A stretch of 47,678 nucleotides of DNA from Oscillatoriales cyanobacterium. Lineage in GTDB: Bacteria; Cyanobacteriota; Cyanobacteriia; Cyanobacteriales; Microcoleaceae. The notes beneath the pieces were generated by a model, which did no database searches, was not told where the DNA came from, and was given only the letters and a program-made list of their open reading frames with translations. Where the stretch lies: NCBI GenBank assembly GCA_004294385.1, contig REAP01000035.1, positions 1 to 47,678 of the forward strand, in the 5' to 3' direction. How positions within the stretch are numbered: the stretch's first letter is position 1; each line of letters starts with the position of its first letter. Position numbers and translations under genes: made by a program. Shown in pieces: positions 33,907 through 43,467 of the stretch.

Positions 33907-36060
33907 ATGGTAGAGATAGACAAGTCTATATCCTTTGATGGACGAGATATTAGGCTGAAGATTGGTTTACTAGCGCCTCAAGCAGGCGGTGCAGTTTTGA
34001 TTCAGTCGGGTGACACGGCGGTTTTAGTGACTGCAACTCGCTCCCAGGGGAGAGAGGGAATTGATTTCCTGCCCCTGTTGGTGGATTACGAAGAGAGACT
34101 GTACGCTGGCGGTAAAATTCCCGGTGGATTTTTGCGCCGGGAAGGGCGTCCCCCAGAAAAAGTGACTCTGACGGGCCGTTTGATCGATCGCCCGTTGCGT
34201 CCGCTATTCCCAAGCTGGCTCAGAGACGACATCCAAGTCGTAGCCACAACGCTGTCGATGGATGAGCAAGTACCCCCCGACGTGTTGGCAGTAACAGGCG
34301 CTTCAGTAGCCATTCTACTGGCGAAAATGCCGTTTTATGGGCCGATGGCCGCAGTCCGAGTTGGTTTGGTAGGGGACGATTTCATCATCAATCCCACCTA
34401 CAGCGAAATCAAAGAAGGCGAGTTGGATCTCGTGGTAGCGGGTTCTCCAGATGGAGTAATCATGGTGGAAGCCAGCGCTAACCAATTGCCCGAACAGGAT
34501 ATCATCGAGGCGATCGACTTTGGTTACGAAGCAGCCTGTGACTTGATCCAAGCCCAACGCGAAATCATGGCCGAATTGGGCATAGATTTAGTGGTAGCAG
34601 AACGTCCACCGCAAGATTCCGCCCTCGAAAACTTTATTCGCGATCGCGCCCAAGAACCCATCCGCATCATTTTGTCAAGATTTGAAAAAGACAAAACAAT
34701 ACGGAATGCAGCTTTGGACGAAGTTAAGGCAAATGCAGTCGAATCTGCGATCGCCGAACTTGCTGAAGACGATCCCGTAAAAGTCGCCGCTACAGCCAAT
34801 GGTAAGGCGATCGGCAACGTTTTCAAAGACGTCACCAAACAAATGATGCGTAAGCAGATCCTCGAAGATGGCGTTCGTGTAGACGGCCGCAAGCTAGACG
34901 AGGTGCGACCCGTTTCTTGTCGCGTAGGCGTGCTCCCTTCAAGAGTACACGGCACTGCGTTGTTCAATCGTGGGTTAACCCAAGTCTTGTCCGCAGCTAC
35001 CCTGGGAACCCCAGGCGATGCCCAAGATTTAGGAGACGACTTGCACCCGCAGCAAGACAAACGCTACCTGCATCACTACAATTTCCCACCATATTCCGTG
35101 GGAGAAACCAGGCCAATGCGATCGCCAGGACGCCGCGAAATCGGTCACGGAGCCCTCGCAGAACGCGCCCTAGTCCCCGTTTTGCCATCCAAAGAAGATT
35201 TCCCCTACGTGATTCGCGTAGTCTCAGAAATTCTTTCTTCCGACGGTTCCACCTCAATGGGTTCCGTTTGCGCCTCAACGCTAGCCCTCATGGATGCAGG
35301 CGTTCCCCTGTCTCAACCAGTCAGCGGCGCGGCAATGGGCTTAATTAAAGAAGGCGATGAAGTCCGAATTTTGACTGACATTCAGGCAATTGAAGACTTT
35401 CTAGGCGACATGGACTTCAAAGTAGCCGGTACTGACACCGGAATTACTGCTTTGCAAATGGACATGAAAATCAAAGGTTTACCCTTAGATGTGATTGCCA
35501 ATGCCATCCGCCAAGCCAAACCAGCCAGACTGCACATTCTAGAAAGAATGCTGTCAACCATCGACACTCCCCGCAAGGAAATGTCGCCTTTTGCACCGCG
35601 TTTGTTAACCCTGAAAATCGACCCCGAATTCATCGGTTTGGTAATTGGACCTGGTGGCAAAACAATCAAAGCCATCACCGAAGAAACTGGTGTCAAAATT
35701 GACATCGAAGACGACGGAACCGTGACAATTGCCGGCAACGACAGCGAAAAAGCAATGCGGGCTCACAACATTATCCAAGGCATGACGCGCAAGTTGAATG
35801 CAGGAGATGTGTATGTTGGCCACGTTACTCGGATTATTCCGATCGGCGCTTTTGTCGAAATTCTCCCAGGCAAAGAAGGAATGATTCACATTTCGCAGTT
35901 AGCGGATTACCGCGTTGGAAAAGTGGAAGATGAGTTGGCTGTCGGCGACGAAGTGATTGTCAAAGTGCGAGAAATTGACAATAAAGGTCGGATCAATTTG
36001 ACCCGATTGAATATTCATCCTGACGAAGCGGTTGCCGCCCGTGAAGCGTTGAATAAATAG
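33907..36060 (+). CDS. pnp: Polynucleotide phosphorylase
   Basis: 717 residues, full length for PNPase, the phosphorolytic 3'-5' exoribonuclease and RNA-tailing enzyme of cyanobacteria. The order is: first RNase PH domain ([28 protein letters not shown]), helical linker, second RNase PH domain ([31 protein letters not shown]; catalytic Asp region [20 protein letters not shown]), a KH domain ([19 protein letters not shown]) and an S1 domain ([31 protein letters not shown]). The leader contains STRRs; no structured autoregulatory stem was located. Confidence 0.97.
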   Translation: MVEIDKSISFDGRDIRLKIGLLAPQAGGAVLIQSGDTAVLVTATRSQGREGIDFLPLLVDYEERLYAGGKIPGGFLRREGRPPEKVTLTGRLIDRPLRPLFPSWLRDDIQVVATTLSMDEQVPPDVLAVTGASVAILLAKMPFYGPMAAVRVGLVGDDFIINPTYSEIKEGELDLVVAGSPDGVIMVEASANQLPEQDIIEAIDFGYEAACDLIQAQREIMAELGIDLVVAERPPQDSALENFIRDRAQEPIRIILSRFEKDKTIRNAALDEVKANAVESAIAELAEDDPVKVAATANGKAIGNVFKDVTKQMMRKQILEDGVRVDGRKLDEVRPVSCRVGVLPSRVHGTALFNRGLTQVLSAATLGTPGDAQDLGDDLHPQQDKRYLHHYNFPPYSVGETRPMRSPGRREIGHGALAERALVPVLPSKEDFPYVIRVVSEILSSDGSTSMGSVCASTLALMDAGVPLSQPVSGAAMGLIKEGDEVRILTDIQAIEDFLGDMDFKVAGTDTGITALQMDMKIKGLPLDVIANAIRQAKPARLHILERMLSTIDTPRKEMSPFAPRLLTLKIDPEFIGLVIGPGGKTIKAITEETGVKIDIEDDGTVTIAGNDSEKAMRAHNIIQGMTRKLNAGDVYVGHVTRIIPIGAFVEILPGKEGMIHISQLADYRVGKVEDELAVGDEVIVKVREIDNKGRINLTRLNIHPDEAVAAREALNK

Positions 36061-36155
36061 TTGACAGTTCACTGTTGACAGTTCACTGTTGACAGTTGGT
36101 AATTGGTAATTGCTAATTGGTAATTGCTAATTGCTAACTGGTAATTGCTAATTGA
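36060..36155. repeat. STRRs, units TTGACAGTTCACTG (14 bp) and GCTAATT (7 bp)
   Basis: The array begins at the pnp stop: two and a half 14-base units (twice seven), then about eight (G/T)(G/C)TAATT heptamers. Confidence 0.8.
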
Positions 36156-36191
36156 GATGAAATCTGATTGTTTCAGATTGATTTAGAGTAG

Positions 36192-36325
36192 GGTGCGCGA
36201 CAGCGACAGATCGAAAAGTGCGATCGGCTGTGGAAGTTAAAGACAGTCGCGCACTTTACCTTTAGTATCATTCGGCGGTTGAAACCGCGTCTACACAAAC
36301 GAAGTCCGCCTACGCGGACTGAAGA
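36192..36325. repeat. GTGCGCGAC hairpin and GGCGGTTGAAACCGC repeat
   Basis: GTGCGCGAC (36192-36200) pairs with GTCGCGCAC (36246-36254). It is followed by CGGCGGTTGAAACCGCG and AGTCCGCCTACGCGGACT, a diverged relative of the repeat at 22705-22775. No gene is present. Confidence 0.55.
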
Positions 36326-36337
36326 AAATATAAATCA

Positions 36338-36715
36338 ATGCCAAAACGGTTGATTATTTTCAAAACAGAATCGCTTTCTTCCCCTGGATGGGAGGATAGA
36401 CTGCTTTCTCATACAGGTGCTCTCACGAGTATCCTAGCAGAACACTACGACTATTCAGATAAACCGCTGCCTCAAACGGGCGATCGCCTGCGAAACTTTG
36501 CCCAATTTAAGGAGAGTGCAGATCCTAAATTCCCTGCTACGAGCACTCACGTTCGCTGGGGAGATTGGGAAGTATCGCGCGTAGAAGAGTACACGCCTGA
36601 AATTCCCAATGCTGAATATGATTGTTTAGCGGTATGCTACTGTTGCTATTCACCCCTTGAACCCGAATGGAAAGAACTACCGAAAATTCAAGTTCCCCAA
36701 TTGCAAAAACATTAA
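36338..36715 (+). CDS. Hypothetical protein
   Basis: A 125-residue soluble protein (MPKRLIIFKTESLSSPGWED ... FPATSTHVRWGDWEVSRVEEY ... EYDCLAVCYCCYSPLEPEWKEL). The composition and HIP1 content look like a genuine gene, and the C-terminal CYCCY cluster is notable. I do not recognise the family. It is followed by a shared terminator hairpin facing the convergent pentapeptide/RidA gene. Confidence 0.6.
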   Translation: MPKRLIIFKTESLSSPGWEDRLLSHTGALTSILAEHYDYSDKPLPQTGDRLRNFAQFKESADPKFPATSTHVRWGDWEVSRVEEYTPEIPNAEYDCLAVCYCCYSPLEPEWKELPKIQVPQLQKH

Positions 36716-36730
36716 AAAAACAGAATAACC

Positions 36731-36763
36731 AAATCCCCGAATTATTGAACGAGTCGGGGATTT
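36731..36763. terminator. Bidirectional terminator hairpin
   Basis: AAATCCCCGA (36731-36740) pairs with TCGGGGATTT (36754-36763), with A- and T-rich flanks. It sits exactly between two convergent genes, so it can serve both. Confidence 0.65.
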
Positions 36764-36778
36764 AAGACAAAGATTAAA

Positions 36779-38032
36779 TCAAATAACAGCAATACAGTCA
36801 ATTTCAACTAACACATCTTTCGGCAAACGCGAAACCTCCACACAAGCGCGCGCCGGTGCAGTTTCCGCATCAAAATACTTGCCATAAACCGCATTCACAG
36901 CGGCAAAATCATTCATATCTTTCAGAAACACCGTAGTTTTTACGACATCCAACCAAGTCGCGCCGGCTTCTGTGAGAATGGCTTCGAGATTTGCCATAAC
37001 TTGTTCGGTTTGTTTTGTCACGTCGTCGGTGTAGACAATATCGTTTAGTCTAATGTCGATCGCAATTTGGCCAGCTACAAACAACATAGTACCCGAAGCT
37101 GCGATCGCTTGATTGTAAGGCCCCACGGGTGCGGGGGCTTTGTCAGTACGAATAATTTTGCGTGTCATAGATGTTCCTATTTGGGATTCTGGTTGAGAGG
37201 TTTGCGGTTTGTAGTCGATTTCTGGTTGGGAGATTTCTGATTCATAGATTTCTCCATCGGGCATTATCGCATCAGTGAAGTCTGCGTTTTTAATATTCCA
37301 ACCATAGGTTTGAGAATCAGTCAAGTCTGCTTTCAGACAGTTCGCTCCTTCCAAACCTGCCATCATCAAATTTGCTTTTTGAAGACTCGCTCTTTCGAGA
37401 TTTGTCCCTTCCAGACAGGCTTTTTTCAAATTTGTTCCTGTGAGGTTTGCTGCACCAAGATCAGCCTCAGCCAGATTCACGCCTGATAAGTTAAATGCAG
37501 ACAGATTGACACCTCGGAGTTTTGCTCTCTGAAAATTGACACCTTGGAGGTTAGCACCCGCTAAGTTCACTTGAATCAATTCTGCTCCTGTCAAGTTTGC
37601 CCTCGTCAAATTTGAATTGCTCAGATTTGCTCTATTTAAATTTGCGTTCTTCAAGGAGGCTTTAGTTAACGATACAGAGCTTAATTTGGCATCACTCAGG
37701 TTTGCATTGTCCAGCTTAGTATTACTCAAATTTGCCCCATTGAGGTCTGCCATACTCAAGTCAGCACCGCTGAGGTCTGCAAAACTGAAGTTGACACTAT
37801 TACCTGCCACCCCGATTAAGTTTGTTCCTAGCAGGGATGCTCTACTGAAGTCTGCTCCATAGAGGCTTGCTTTGTTCAAAGTTGTCTCATTCAAGTCAGA
37901 TCCCGTCAAATTTGCACCGCGTAGGTCTATTCCACTCAAGTCTGCATCTTTGAGGTCTATCCCACTTAGCTGTGCGTTATTAAAGCTTCGTTCGCCTTTA
38001 GCATATTTTTCTAAAAGTTCTTCAGCATCCAT
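36779..38032 (-). CDS. Pentapeptide-repeat protein fused to RidA
   Basis: 417 residues from ATG 38032 (MDAEELLEKYAKGERSF, with GAGGTT upstream; an earlier ATG at 38065 is less typical). About 20-255 are pentapeptide repeats (A(D/N)LxG: LSGIDLKDADLSGIDLRGANL), forming a right-handed beta helix. A polar linker rich in PQ/SQPE follows. The last 129 residues are a complete RidA (YjgF) domain: APAPVGPYNQAIAASG, VAGQIAIDI, VKTTVFLKDMNDFAAVN, ARACVEVSRLPKDVLVEIDCIAVI. RidA deaminates reactive enamine/imine intermediates; the Arg of PARACVEV is present. The fusion is unusual. The internal ATG at 37168, preceded by TAGGAA, could also give free RidA. Confidence 0.88.
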   Translation of the reverse strand: MDAEELLEKYAKGERSFNNAQLSGIDLKDADLSGIDLRGANLTGSDLNETTLNKASLYGADFSRASLLGTNLIGVAGNSVNFSFADLSGADLSMADLNGANLSNTKLDNANLSDAKLSSVSLTKASLKNANLNRANLSNSNLTRANLTGAELIQVNLAGANLQGVNFQRAKLRGVNLSAFNLSGVNLAEADLGAANLTGTNLKKACLEGTNLERASLQKANLMMAGLEGANCLKADLTDSQTYGWNIKNADFTDAIMPDGEIYESEISQPEIDYKPQTSQPESQIGTSMTRKIIRTDKAPAPVGPYNQAIAASGTMLFVAGQIAIDIRLNDIVYTDDVTKQTEQVMANLEAILTEAGATWLDVVKTTVFLKDMNDFAAVNAVYGKYFDAETAPARACVEVSRLPKDVLVEIDCIAVI

Positions 38033-38114
38033 AAATAACCTCGATCGCCCTTCTATACACCCCACAAATTAGCCTACCACCAAAACCCAACGCGCGATCG
38101 AACATAAATTGCAT

Positions 38115-38180
38115 TTTCCTTCTTCCTTCTTCCTTCTTCCTTCGCGTCCTTCGCGCCTTCGCGGTTCAATAAAATAAAGT
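38115..38180. repeat. STRR (CTTCCTT) and TTCGCGCCTTCGCGG repeat
   Basis: Four CTTCCTT heptamers are followed by CGTCCTTCGCGCCTTCGCGGTTCAATAA, whose sibling lies at about 17220-17252. A TCCGCGTCAATCCGCCTGCATCTGCGG segment at 38222-38249 resembles the inverse of 1187-1225. The gap 38066-38291 holds no gene. Confidence 0.7.
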
Positions 38181-38291
38181 ACCACCACAACCCAACGCGC
38201 GATCGAACATCAGCGTTTATCCGCGTCAATCCGCCTGCATCTGCGGTTAAAAATTCCCTTTTTTAACCACAGATGAACGCAGATTTAGAGA

Positions 38292-41200
38292 TTAAACAAC
38301 AGCCGGAGCACCAACAACCTCACCCTTCAGCATCCGAGAAGCAGCATCCAGCAATTGCTCCTCCAAATAAGGCTTAGTGAAATAACCTTTCGCACCCAAT
38401 CCGTAAGCCATTTGGCGGTGTCTGTCAGCACCACGAGAAGTCAACATCGCGATCGGCAATTCACACAAAACCGAATCTTTCTGCATCCGAGAAAGCAGCT
38501 CCAAACCATCCATTCGAGGCATTTCAATATCGCAGAACACGATATCGCAAGGCAAACCAGACTTCATCTTCTCCCAAGCCTCCTTACCATCGCGAGCTTC
38601 TTCCACACGATAGCCAGACTTCTCAAAAGTAATTGATAGGAGCGATCGCACCGTAATCGAGTCATCCACAATCAACACCGTCGGTTCAGCCTTTTCCTCG
38701 ATCGGCTCCAGAGGAACCCGATCGCCCTCCCAGAGCGTACCACCAGCATCCTTCCGCAGCCTCCCCGTCGCCAAATCAATCAGTTCCAGAACATCCGCAA
38801 TCGCCACAATTTTGCCATCCCCAAGCACCGTAGCTCCAGCAATCCCGATCGGCTTCGGCACCGGCCCTTCCAACTGCTTAATCACGATTTCCTGTTCCGT
38901 CGAAACCTGATCCACCTGTACCGCCAAAAAAGTACCAGCCGATCGCAACACAATCACCGAAATCATGTCATCGTCAGTATTAAACCCATAAACACTACCC
39001 CGACCCAGATGACGGTGATAGGCCAACAACTCCCGCAGCGGACGGAAAGGCAAAATCGTACCCCGCCAATCAATACAAGGGAGTCCATCAACACCAGTTG
39101 TCACCTGATCGCGAGGGACATCAATCATATCCTCCACCCCATCCATCGGGAAAGCAATTCGAGCCCGATCGCTAATACAGCAAAGAGCCTTAGAAATACT
39201 CAACACCAAAGGTAAGCGAATCGTAAACACAGTCCCCTTACCAATAGTCGAATCAATACTCACCGTCCCCCGAATTTCCTGCAAAGAAGTCAGCACCACA
39301 TCCATACCAACACCCCGCCCAGCAAACTCCGTAGCCTGTTCCTGCGTTGTAAAACCAGGCCTAAACAGCAACTCGTACACCTCTATACGAGTCATTCTCT
39401 GAGCCTGAGCAGCCGTCAACAAACCCTGCTTAATCGCCTTCGCCTTCACCTGCTGCGGGTCAATCCCCGCCCCATCATCAGACACCGAAATCACCGTTTG
39501 ATTTCCTTGGTGGAAAGCCTGAATCGTAATTCGACCCATCGCCGATTTCCCAGCAGCCAACCGCACTTCTGGCGATTCAATCCCGTGAGTAATCGCATTA
39601 TTCACCAAATGAGTCATGGGGTCATAAAGCTGATCCACAATCATCTTATCAATCAAAATATCCTTACCCTCAACCTGCAACTGAGCCTGCTTCCCACACT
39701 TAATCCCGATTTCCCGCACCGCCCGGAACAGCCTGTCCGTCGTCTCCGCAAACGGTTTCATCCGAGCCTTAGTCAAACCTTCTTGCAATTGAGTCGTCAC
39801 TTGTCGCAACTGACGGGTGACTTGATCCGCCTCATCCACCAAAAACTCAATGTCAGCAGCCGACTCCCGAACCCGCACAATCAATTCAATAATCTCCTGG
39901 GCCAAACTGTGGAAAGGAGTAAACCTGTCCATTTCTTCTGGTTTCCAAGCTCCATCTCGGTGGTGCTGAGATTGCTCCTCAGAACGCCAAGCCGATCGAG
40001 TCCCTTGTCGATTCGCCAGCAAAGCAATCTCCAACAAACTCCGCTCATAGAAATCCTGAGTCCGTTGACTGACATCGCTCAACAACGTCACCTGATGCAG
40101 CAAATTATCCAAAAACTGCCGCATCCGTTCCTGATCCTGCTCCAAACTATTCCGGTTCACCACCAGTTCCCCCATCAGATTGCTGAGGTTATCTAGCTGC
40201 TTCACAGGTACCCGCATTGTTTGGTCGCCGAATCCCTGACGGGGACCTTTGGGTCGAAGCCCACCTGGACGCGAGCTGATGTTACTCTCGCCCTGACGTG
40301 CACCCTCCTTTTGTTCATCCAGCAGTGCTTCTAAATCGCTGAAATCATCGTCTAACCCATGCTGCGGTGCAGTTTTCGTCTGGCTTCGACGCAGTTTATC
40401 CTGAGCCCTTCCACGTAGTTTATCCTGAGCCCTTCCACGCAGTTTATCCTGAGCGTAGTCGAAGGGCTCAGGATGAACGCAGTCGTTGGGCTCAGCCCCC
40501 GTTGACAGAGAAATTTCGGGTAGTGTCTTGCTCTCACTCAGCATTTCTTCAAGATCGGAGAAAACTTCTGTATTAAGCGGACTCTGACCTGCCACCTGAG
40601 CAGCAGCTATGACAGCGCCTGCGATTCCAAAACTCAACAAGGACTCTAAATCATCAAAACTCTCTTCCGCATCATCAGAACTCGCATCGGACGTATCAAA
40701 AAAGCCAGACAGAGATTCGGTATCGAATTCCGAAGTTTCCCCTTCCTCTGAAGAATCGACCGTATCCCAAAAACCCGTAGTCAATTCGGATGTCACCAAA
40801 GGCCCAGCATCGATCGCATCCAATAAATCATCGAAACCATCTAAGTCTGTGCTATCAAGGGTTGCGACCGTTTCTAGGGCCAGCAAACCAGCATCTTCTT
40901 CAAAGCCATCATCATCAAAAATTGCCGATATTGGTTCCAAATCCCCGCTCGAAACCTCTGTTTCCAGCTCGTTAAACAAATCATCATCTCCGTCGGTCAT
41001 CAAATCGATCGACAGCCCACCAAACAAATCTGCCTCACCCTCACCCTCGGAGTCATCAGCAATATCTGCCGACGATTCTCCTAAGTCTCCTGATTCGACA
41101 GTATCGCCTGAGATTACAGAGCCTTCTCCAAACATATCCTCCAACAAATCAAAGGTATTCCCCTCATCAAAATGTCTACTATAATCTCCGTGACCTTTTG

Positions 41201-43442
41201 TCACTACTGGCTCAGTTGCCAAATCCTTGTCTGATGAAGTAACAATGGTGCGATCGATCGCACCACCCAACTCCCCACTCTGCAATTGAGTCTCATCCTC
41301 AAAATTCAGCCAATCTTCCGTATTTAATGTTTCCAAATCCTCACCCTCATCGTCAATACCTGTGGGCACTGAGTCGAACAGTTCCACTAAATTTGCAGCC
41401 TGCTGAGACCGGGCTGCTGTGGAACCTAGACCCTGTTCTGCCATCTGTTCTGACTGCGCCACCGCATCCAAAGAAACGCTTCCAAACAGCGCATCCAAAT
41501 CCCCATCTGACTGTGACTGATTGTCGGGAGAAAGCGACTCTTCTAGACCAAAAGCATCTTCCAGCCAATTGTCTTCAGGAATGTCCAAATCAGTATCCGA
41601 TGTCATACTAAATAAGTCATCAATTTCTGGATTTTGTTCATCCACCGTCGCCAAATTGCGATCGCCCCCCTGCGTTTTTTGTTCACCTTCCTCCGAAAAG
41701 AAATCAGAATTCATACCTAGCAACTCGCTCAAATCCAGATCATCTGAAGTTTCCGAGCTAGCAGCAGAATCATCTATTTCCAGCACATCATCTTCTGTCA
41801 CAGAAGTTTGAGCAGCCACTTCATCTAACAAAGTACCCAGAGCATCATCCGATCGCCGAGCATCGACTAAATCATCATTTCCCGATCGAATTTTGCCAAC
41901 ATTAACAGCATCATCTGCTTTCAAACCCCCACGTTTCGAGCTCCGCGATTGATCGGAACCCCCTGACTCACGAAAGGGCGCATCCGAGCCAAACAAACTT
42001 GTCAGGTCATCTATCGGGGGAACAGTGCCTACCTCCGAATCGTCAGTATCATACTCATCTAGCAACAAATCAGTAAAATCAGCCGAACTATCCTCATCAT
42101 CCAGTTCCAGCACCCCCCCACTCCCAAGCCGATTCGAGCCAGTCTCCTCAAAGTCATCCTCCCCTTCCCAAGCCCCATCTAAGTCTGGACTCTCGCCATC
42201 AAACAAGTCAGCCAAAGTATTCAGTTCCGCAGCGCCCACCTCCGGCCCTGTGCGACTCGAAACCCTGAAAGCAGCAGTTTCGAGTTCTGAGTCTCTAAAC
42301 CCTGGGGAATCGCCAAATTTGGGCGATCGACCGCTACCATAATCATTGCTATCGTCACTGTCGAGTTTATCAAACAACTCATCTATGCTCAGCCCAGAAA
42401 TAGTCGGTAGCATCTGTTCGACCGCAGAATGTTCTTCCGCTCCGACCAAATCCCAAACCTCATCTTCCTCAGCCATACCGCCCGCGTCAGTCCCTGGCTG
42501 AGCAAAAGCCAGTAAATCCTCAAAATCTGCTTGCAGGGGCGGTGGACGGTGCGTGCCCGCCCTCTGCGCCAGTTCCCTCAGTTTTGCACCGACTACAATT
42601 TCCGACTCCATCCCGGAAAGCACTAAATCTTGAGCTTGTTTAATATCCTTAATCACCACTGGCGCCAAAGTGCGATAGGAATTGTCTTGATTGGCGATCG
42701 CCCTAGACCCAGCCTCAATCAACCCAACCCAACAACTTAAATTAAACTCCTCCCCCAACCGCCTCAAATTCCCACAAATACCTCTGAGCCTGCGCCTGCT
42801 TTCCTCACCTTCAGGCTGTTTAAATTCTTGGAGCATTTCCCGCATTCGCGCCGGCACATCCGACTCAAAAACCAAGCGCATCGAACCTTGATGACTCTGT
42901 GCCCCATCGCAGGCGAACCCAGAACCCAAAAAACTTTCCGAGGAAGCAGCAAAACTGGCTCTATCGACCACTCCGGTAGGATCTGCTAGCATCGTAATAT
43001 CATCACTATCACCCACCTTGTATCCCACCAAGGATCCCAAATGGTTGTGGAGTTCCACAAATACCGGTTCGAGTTCTAAGACCATTTGTTGACCTAGTTC
43101 TTCAGTGAGCCCAAAAGGACCTGATAACTGCTCCAGAAGTCCCTGTAAAGTATCAAATATTCGGAGGAACAGGGACTCTAGCTGTTGGTCTACTTTGACG
43201 CTACACTCTTTGAGAATTTTGAAACTATCTTCCAGTCTGTGGGAGGTTTGTTGAATGCTCGTCAGCCCCAACATCGCCGCTCCCCCCTTCACCGAGTGAG
43301 CGGCTCTGAATACTTCGTTGACCAGTTCTGGGTCTTCGATCGTGGTTTGCAGATTCAGCAGGCCTTGCTCGATCGTATTGAGGTGGTCTTTTGCCTCCTC
43401 AATAAAGTACCCCATAATTCTCTGTTGTTGTTCCGGCAGCAT
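38292..43442 (-). CDS. CheA-type hybrid histidine kinase (Pil/Hmp chemotaxis)
   Basis: 1716 residues. An N-terminal Hpt domain has His49 in FRAAHSVKGGAAMLG. A second helical domain lies at about 190-290. A very long acidic disordered linker (about 330-1050) carries many DLF/DLL motifs. The kinase core follows: dimerisation and HATPase with N-box HLVNNAITHGIESPEVR (near 1280), G1 SDDGAGIDP and G2 GRGVGMDVV. Then come a CheW-like domain (about 1430-1570) and a C-terminal receiver (TVLIVDDSITVRS; Asp near 1637 in CDIEMPRMDG). AAGGA precedes the ATG. Such kinases control type IV pili and hormogonium motility. In-frame repeat DNA encodes about residues 983-1020. Confidence 0.93.
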   Translation of the reverse strand: MLPEQQQRIMGYFIEEAKDHLNTIEQGLLNLQTTIEDPELVNEVFRAAHSVKGGAAMLGLTSIQQTSHRLEDSFKILKECSVKVDQQLESLFLRIFDTLQGLLEQLSGPFGLTEELGQQMVLELEPVFVELHNHLGSLVGYKVGDSDDITMLADPTGVVDRASFAASSESFLGSGFACDGAQSHQGSMRLVFESDVPARMREMLQEFKQPEGEESRRRLRGICGNLRRLGEEFNLSCWVGLIEAGSRAIANQDNSYRTLAPVVIKDIKQAQDLVLSGMESEIVVGAKLRELAQRAGTHRPPPLQADFEDLLAFAQPGTDAGGMAEEDEVWDLVGAEEHSAVEQMLPTISGLSIDELFDKLDSDDSNDYGSGRSPKFGDSPGFRDSELETAAFRVSSRTGPEVGAAELNTLADLFDGESPDLDGAWEGEDDFEETGSNRLGSGGVLELDDEDSSADFTDLLLDEYDTDDSEVGTVPPIDDLTSLFGSDAPFRESGGSDQSRSSKRGGLKADDAVNVGKIRSGNDDLVDARRSDDALGTLLDEVAAQTSVTEDDVLEIDDSAASSETSDDLDLSELLGMNSDFFSEEGEQKTQGGDRNLATVDEQNPEIDDLFSMTSDTDLDIPEDNWLEDAFGLEESLSPDNQSQSDGDLDALFGSVSLDAVAQSEQMAEQGLGSTAARSQQAANLVELFDSVPTGIDDEGEDLETLNTEDWLNFEDETQLQSGELGGAIDRTIVTSSDKDLATEPVVTKGHGDYSRHFDEGNTFDLLEDMFGEGSVISGDTVESGDLGESSADIADDSEGEGEADLFGGLSIDLMTDGDDDLFNELETEVSSGDLEPISAIFDDDGFEEDAGLLALETVATLDSTDLDGFDDLLDAIDAGPLVTSELTTGFWDTVDSSEEGETSEFDTESLSGFFDTSDASSDDAEESFDDLESLLSFGIAGAVIAAAQVAGQSPLNTEVFSDLEEMLSESKTLPEISLSTGAEPNDCVHPEPFDYAQDKLRGRAQDKLRGRAQDKLRRSQTKTAPQHGLDDDFSDLEALLDEQKEGARQGESNISSRPGGLRPKGPRQGFGDQTMRVPVKQLDNLSNLMGELVVNRNSLEQDQERMRQFLDNLLHQVTLLSDVSQRTQDFYERSLLEIALLANRQGTRSAWRSEEQSQHHRDGAWKPEEMDRFTPFHSLAQEIIELIVRVRESAADIEFLVDEADQVTRQLRQVTTQLQEGLTKARMKPFAETTDRLFRAVREIGIKCGKQAQLQVEGKDILIDKMIVDQLYDPMTHLVNNAITHGIESPEVRLAAGKSAMGRITIQAFHQGNQTVISVSDDGAGIDPQQVKAKAIKQGLLTAAQAQRMTRIEVYELLFRPGFTTQEQATEFAGRGVGMDVVLTSLQEIRGTVSIDSTIGKGTVFTIRLPLVLSISKALCCISDRARIAFPMDGVEDMIDVPRDQVTTGVDGLPCIDWRGTILPFRPLRELLAYHRHLGRGSVYGFNTDDDMISVIVLRSAGTFLAVQVDQVSTEQEIVIKQLEGPVPKPIGIAGATVLGDGKIVAIADVLELIDLATGRLRKDAGGTLWEGDRVPLEPIEEKAEPTVLIVDDSITVRSLLSITFEKSGYRVEEARDGKEAWEKMKSGLPCDIVFCDIEMPRMDGLELLSRMQKDSVLCELPIAMLTSRGADRHRQMAYGLGAKGYFTKPYLEEQLLDAASRMLKGEVVGAPAVV
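40383..40494. repeat. TTCGACTACGCTCAGGAT repeats inside the CheA gene
   Basis: Three tandem GTTTATCCTGAGCCCTTCCA-type units and a facing GGGCTCAGGATGAACGCAG unit lie in frame within the linker, reading QDKLRGRAQDKLRGR. The same element is intergenic elsewhere (26480-26545). Confidence 0.85.
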
Positions 43443-43467
43443 ATTTTTTTTTCCTTAATTTTAATCG

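Noticed and set aside
34917..35348. 143-residue Arg-rich frame inside pnp
   Set aside because: It is the +1 shadow of PNPase codons; the PNPase domains are continuous in the main frame.
39498..40196. 232-residue frame opposite the CheA kinase core
   Set aside because: It is a shadow of the conserved HATPase region on the minus strand.
40609..41184. 191-residue Ser/Lys-rich frame on the + strand opposite the CheA linker
   Set aside because: It is antisense to the acidic Asp/Glu/Ser codons of CheA; low complexity mirrors the linker, and there is no ribosome site or family.
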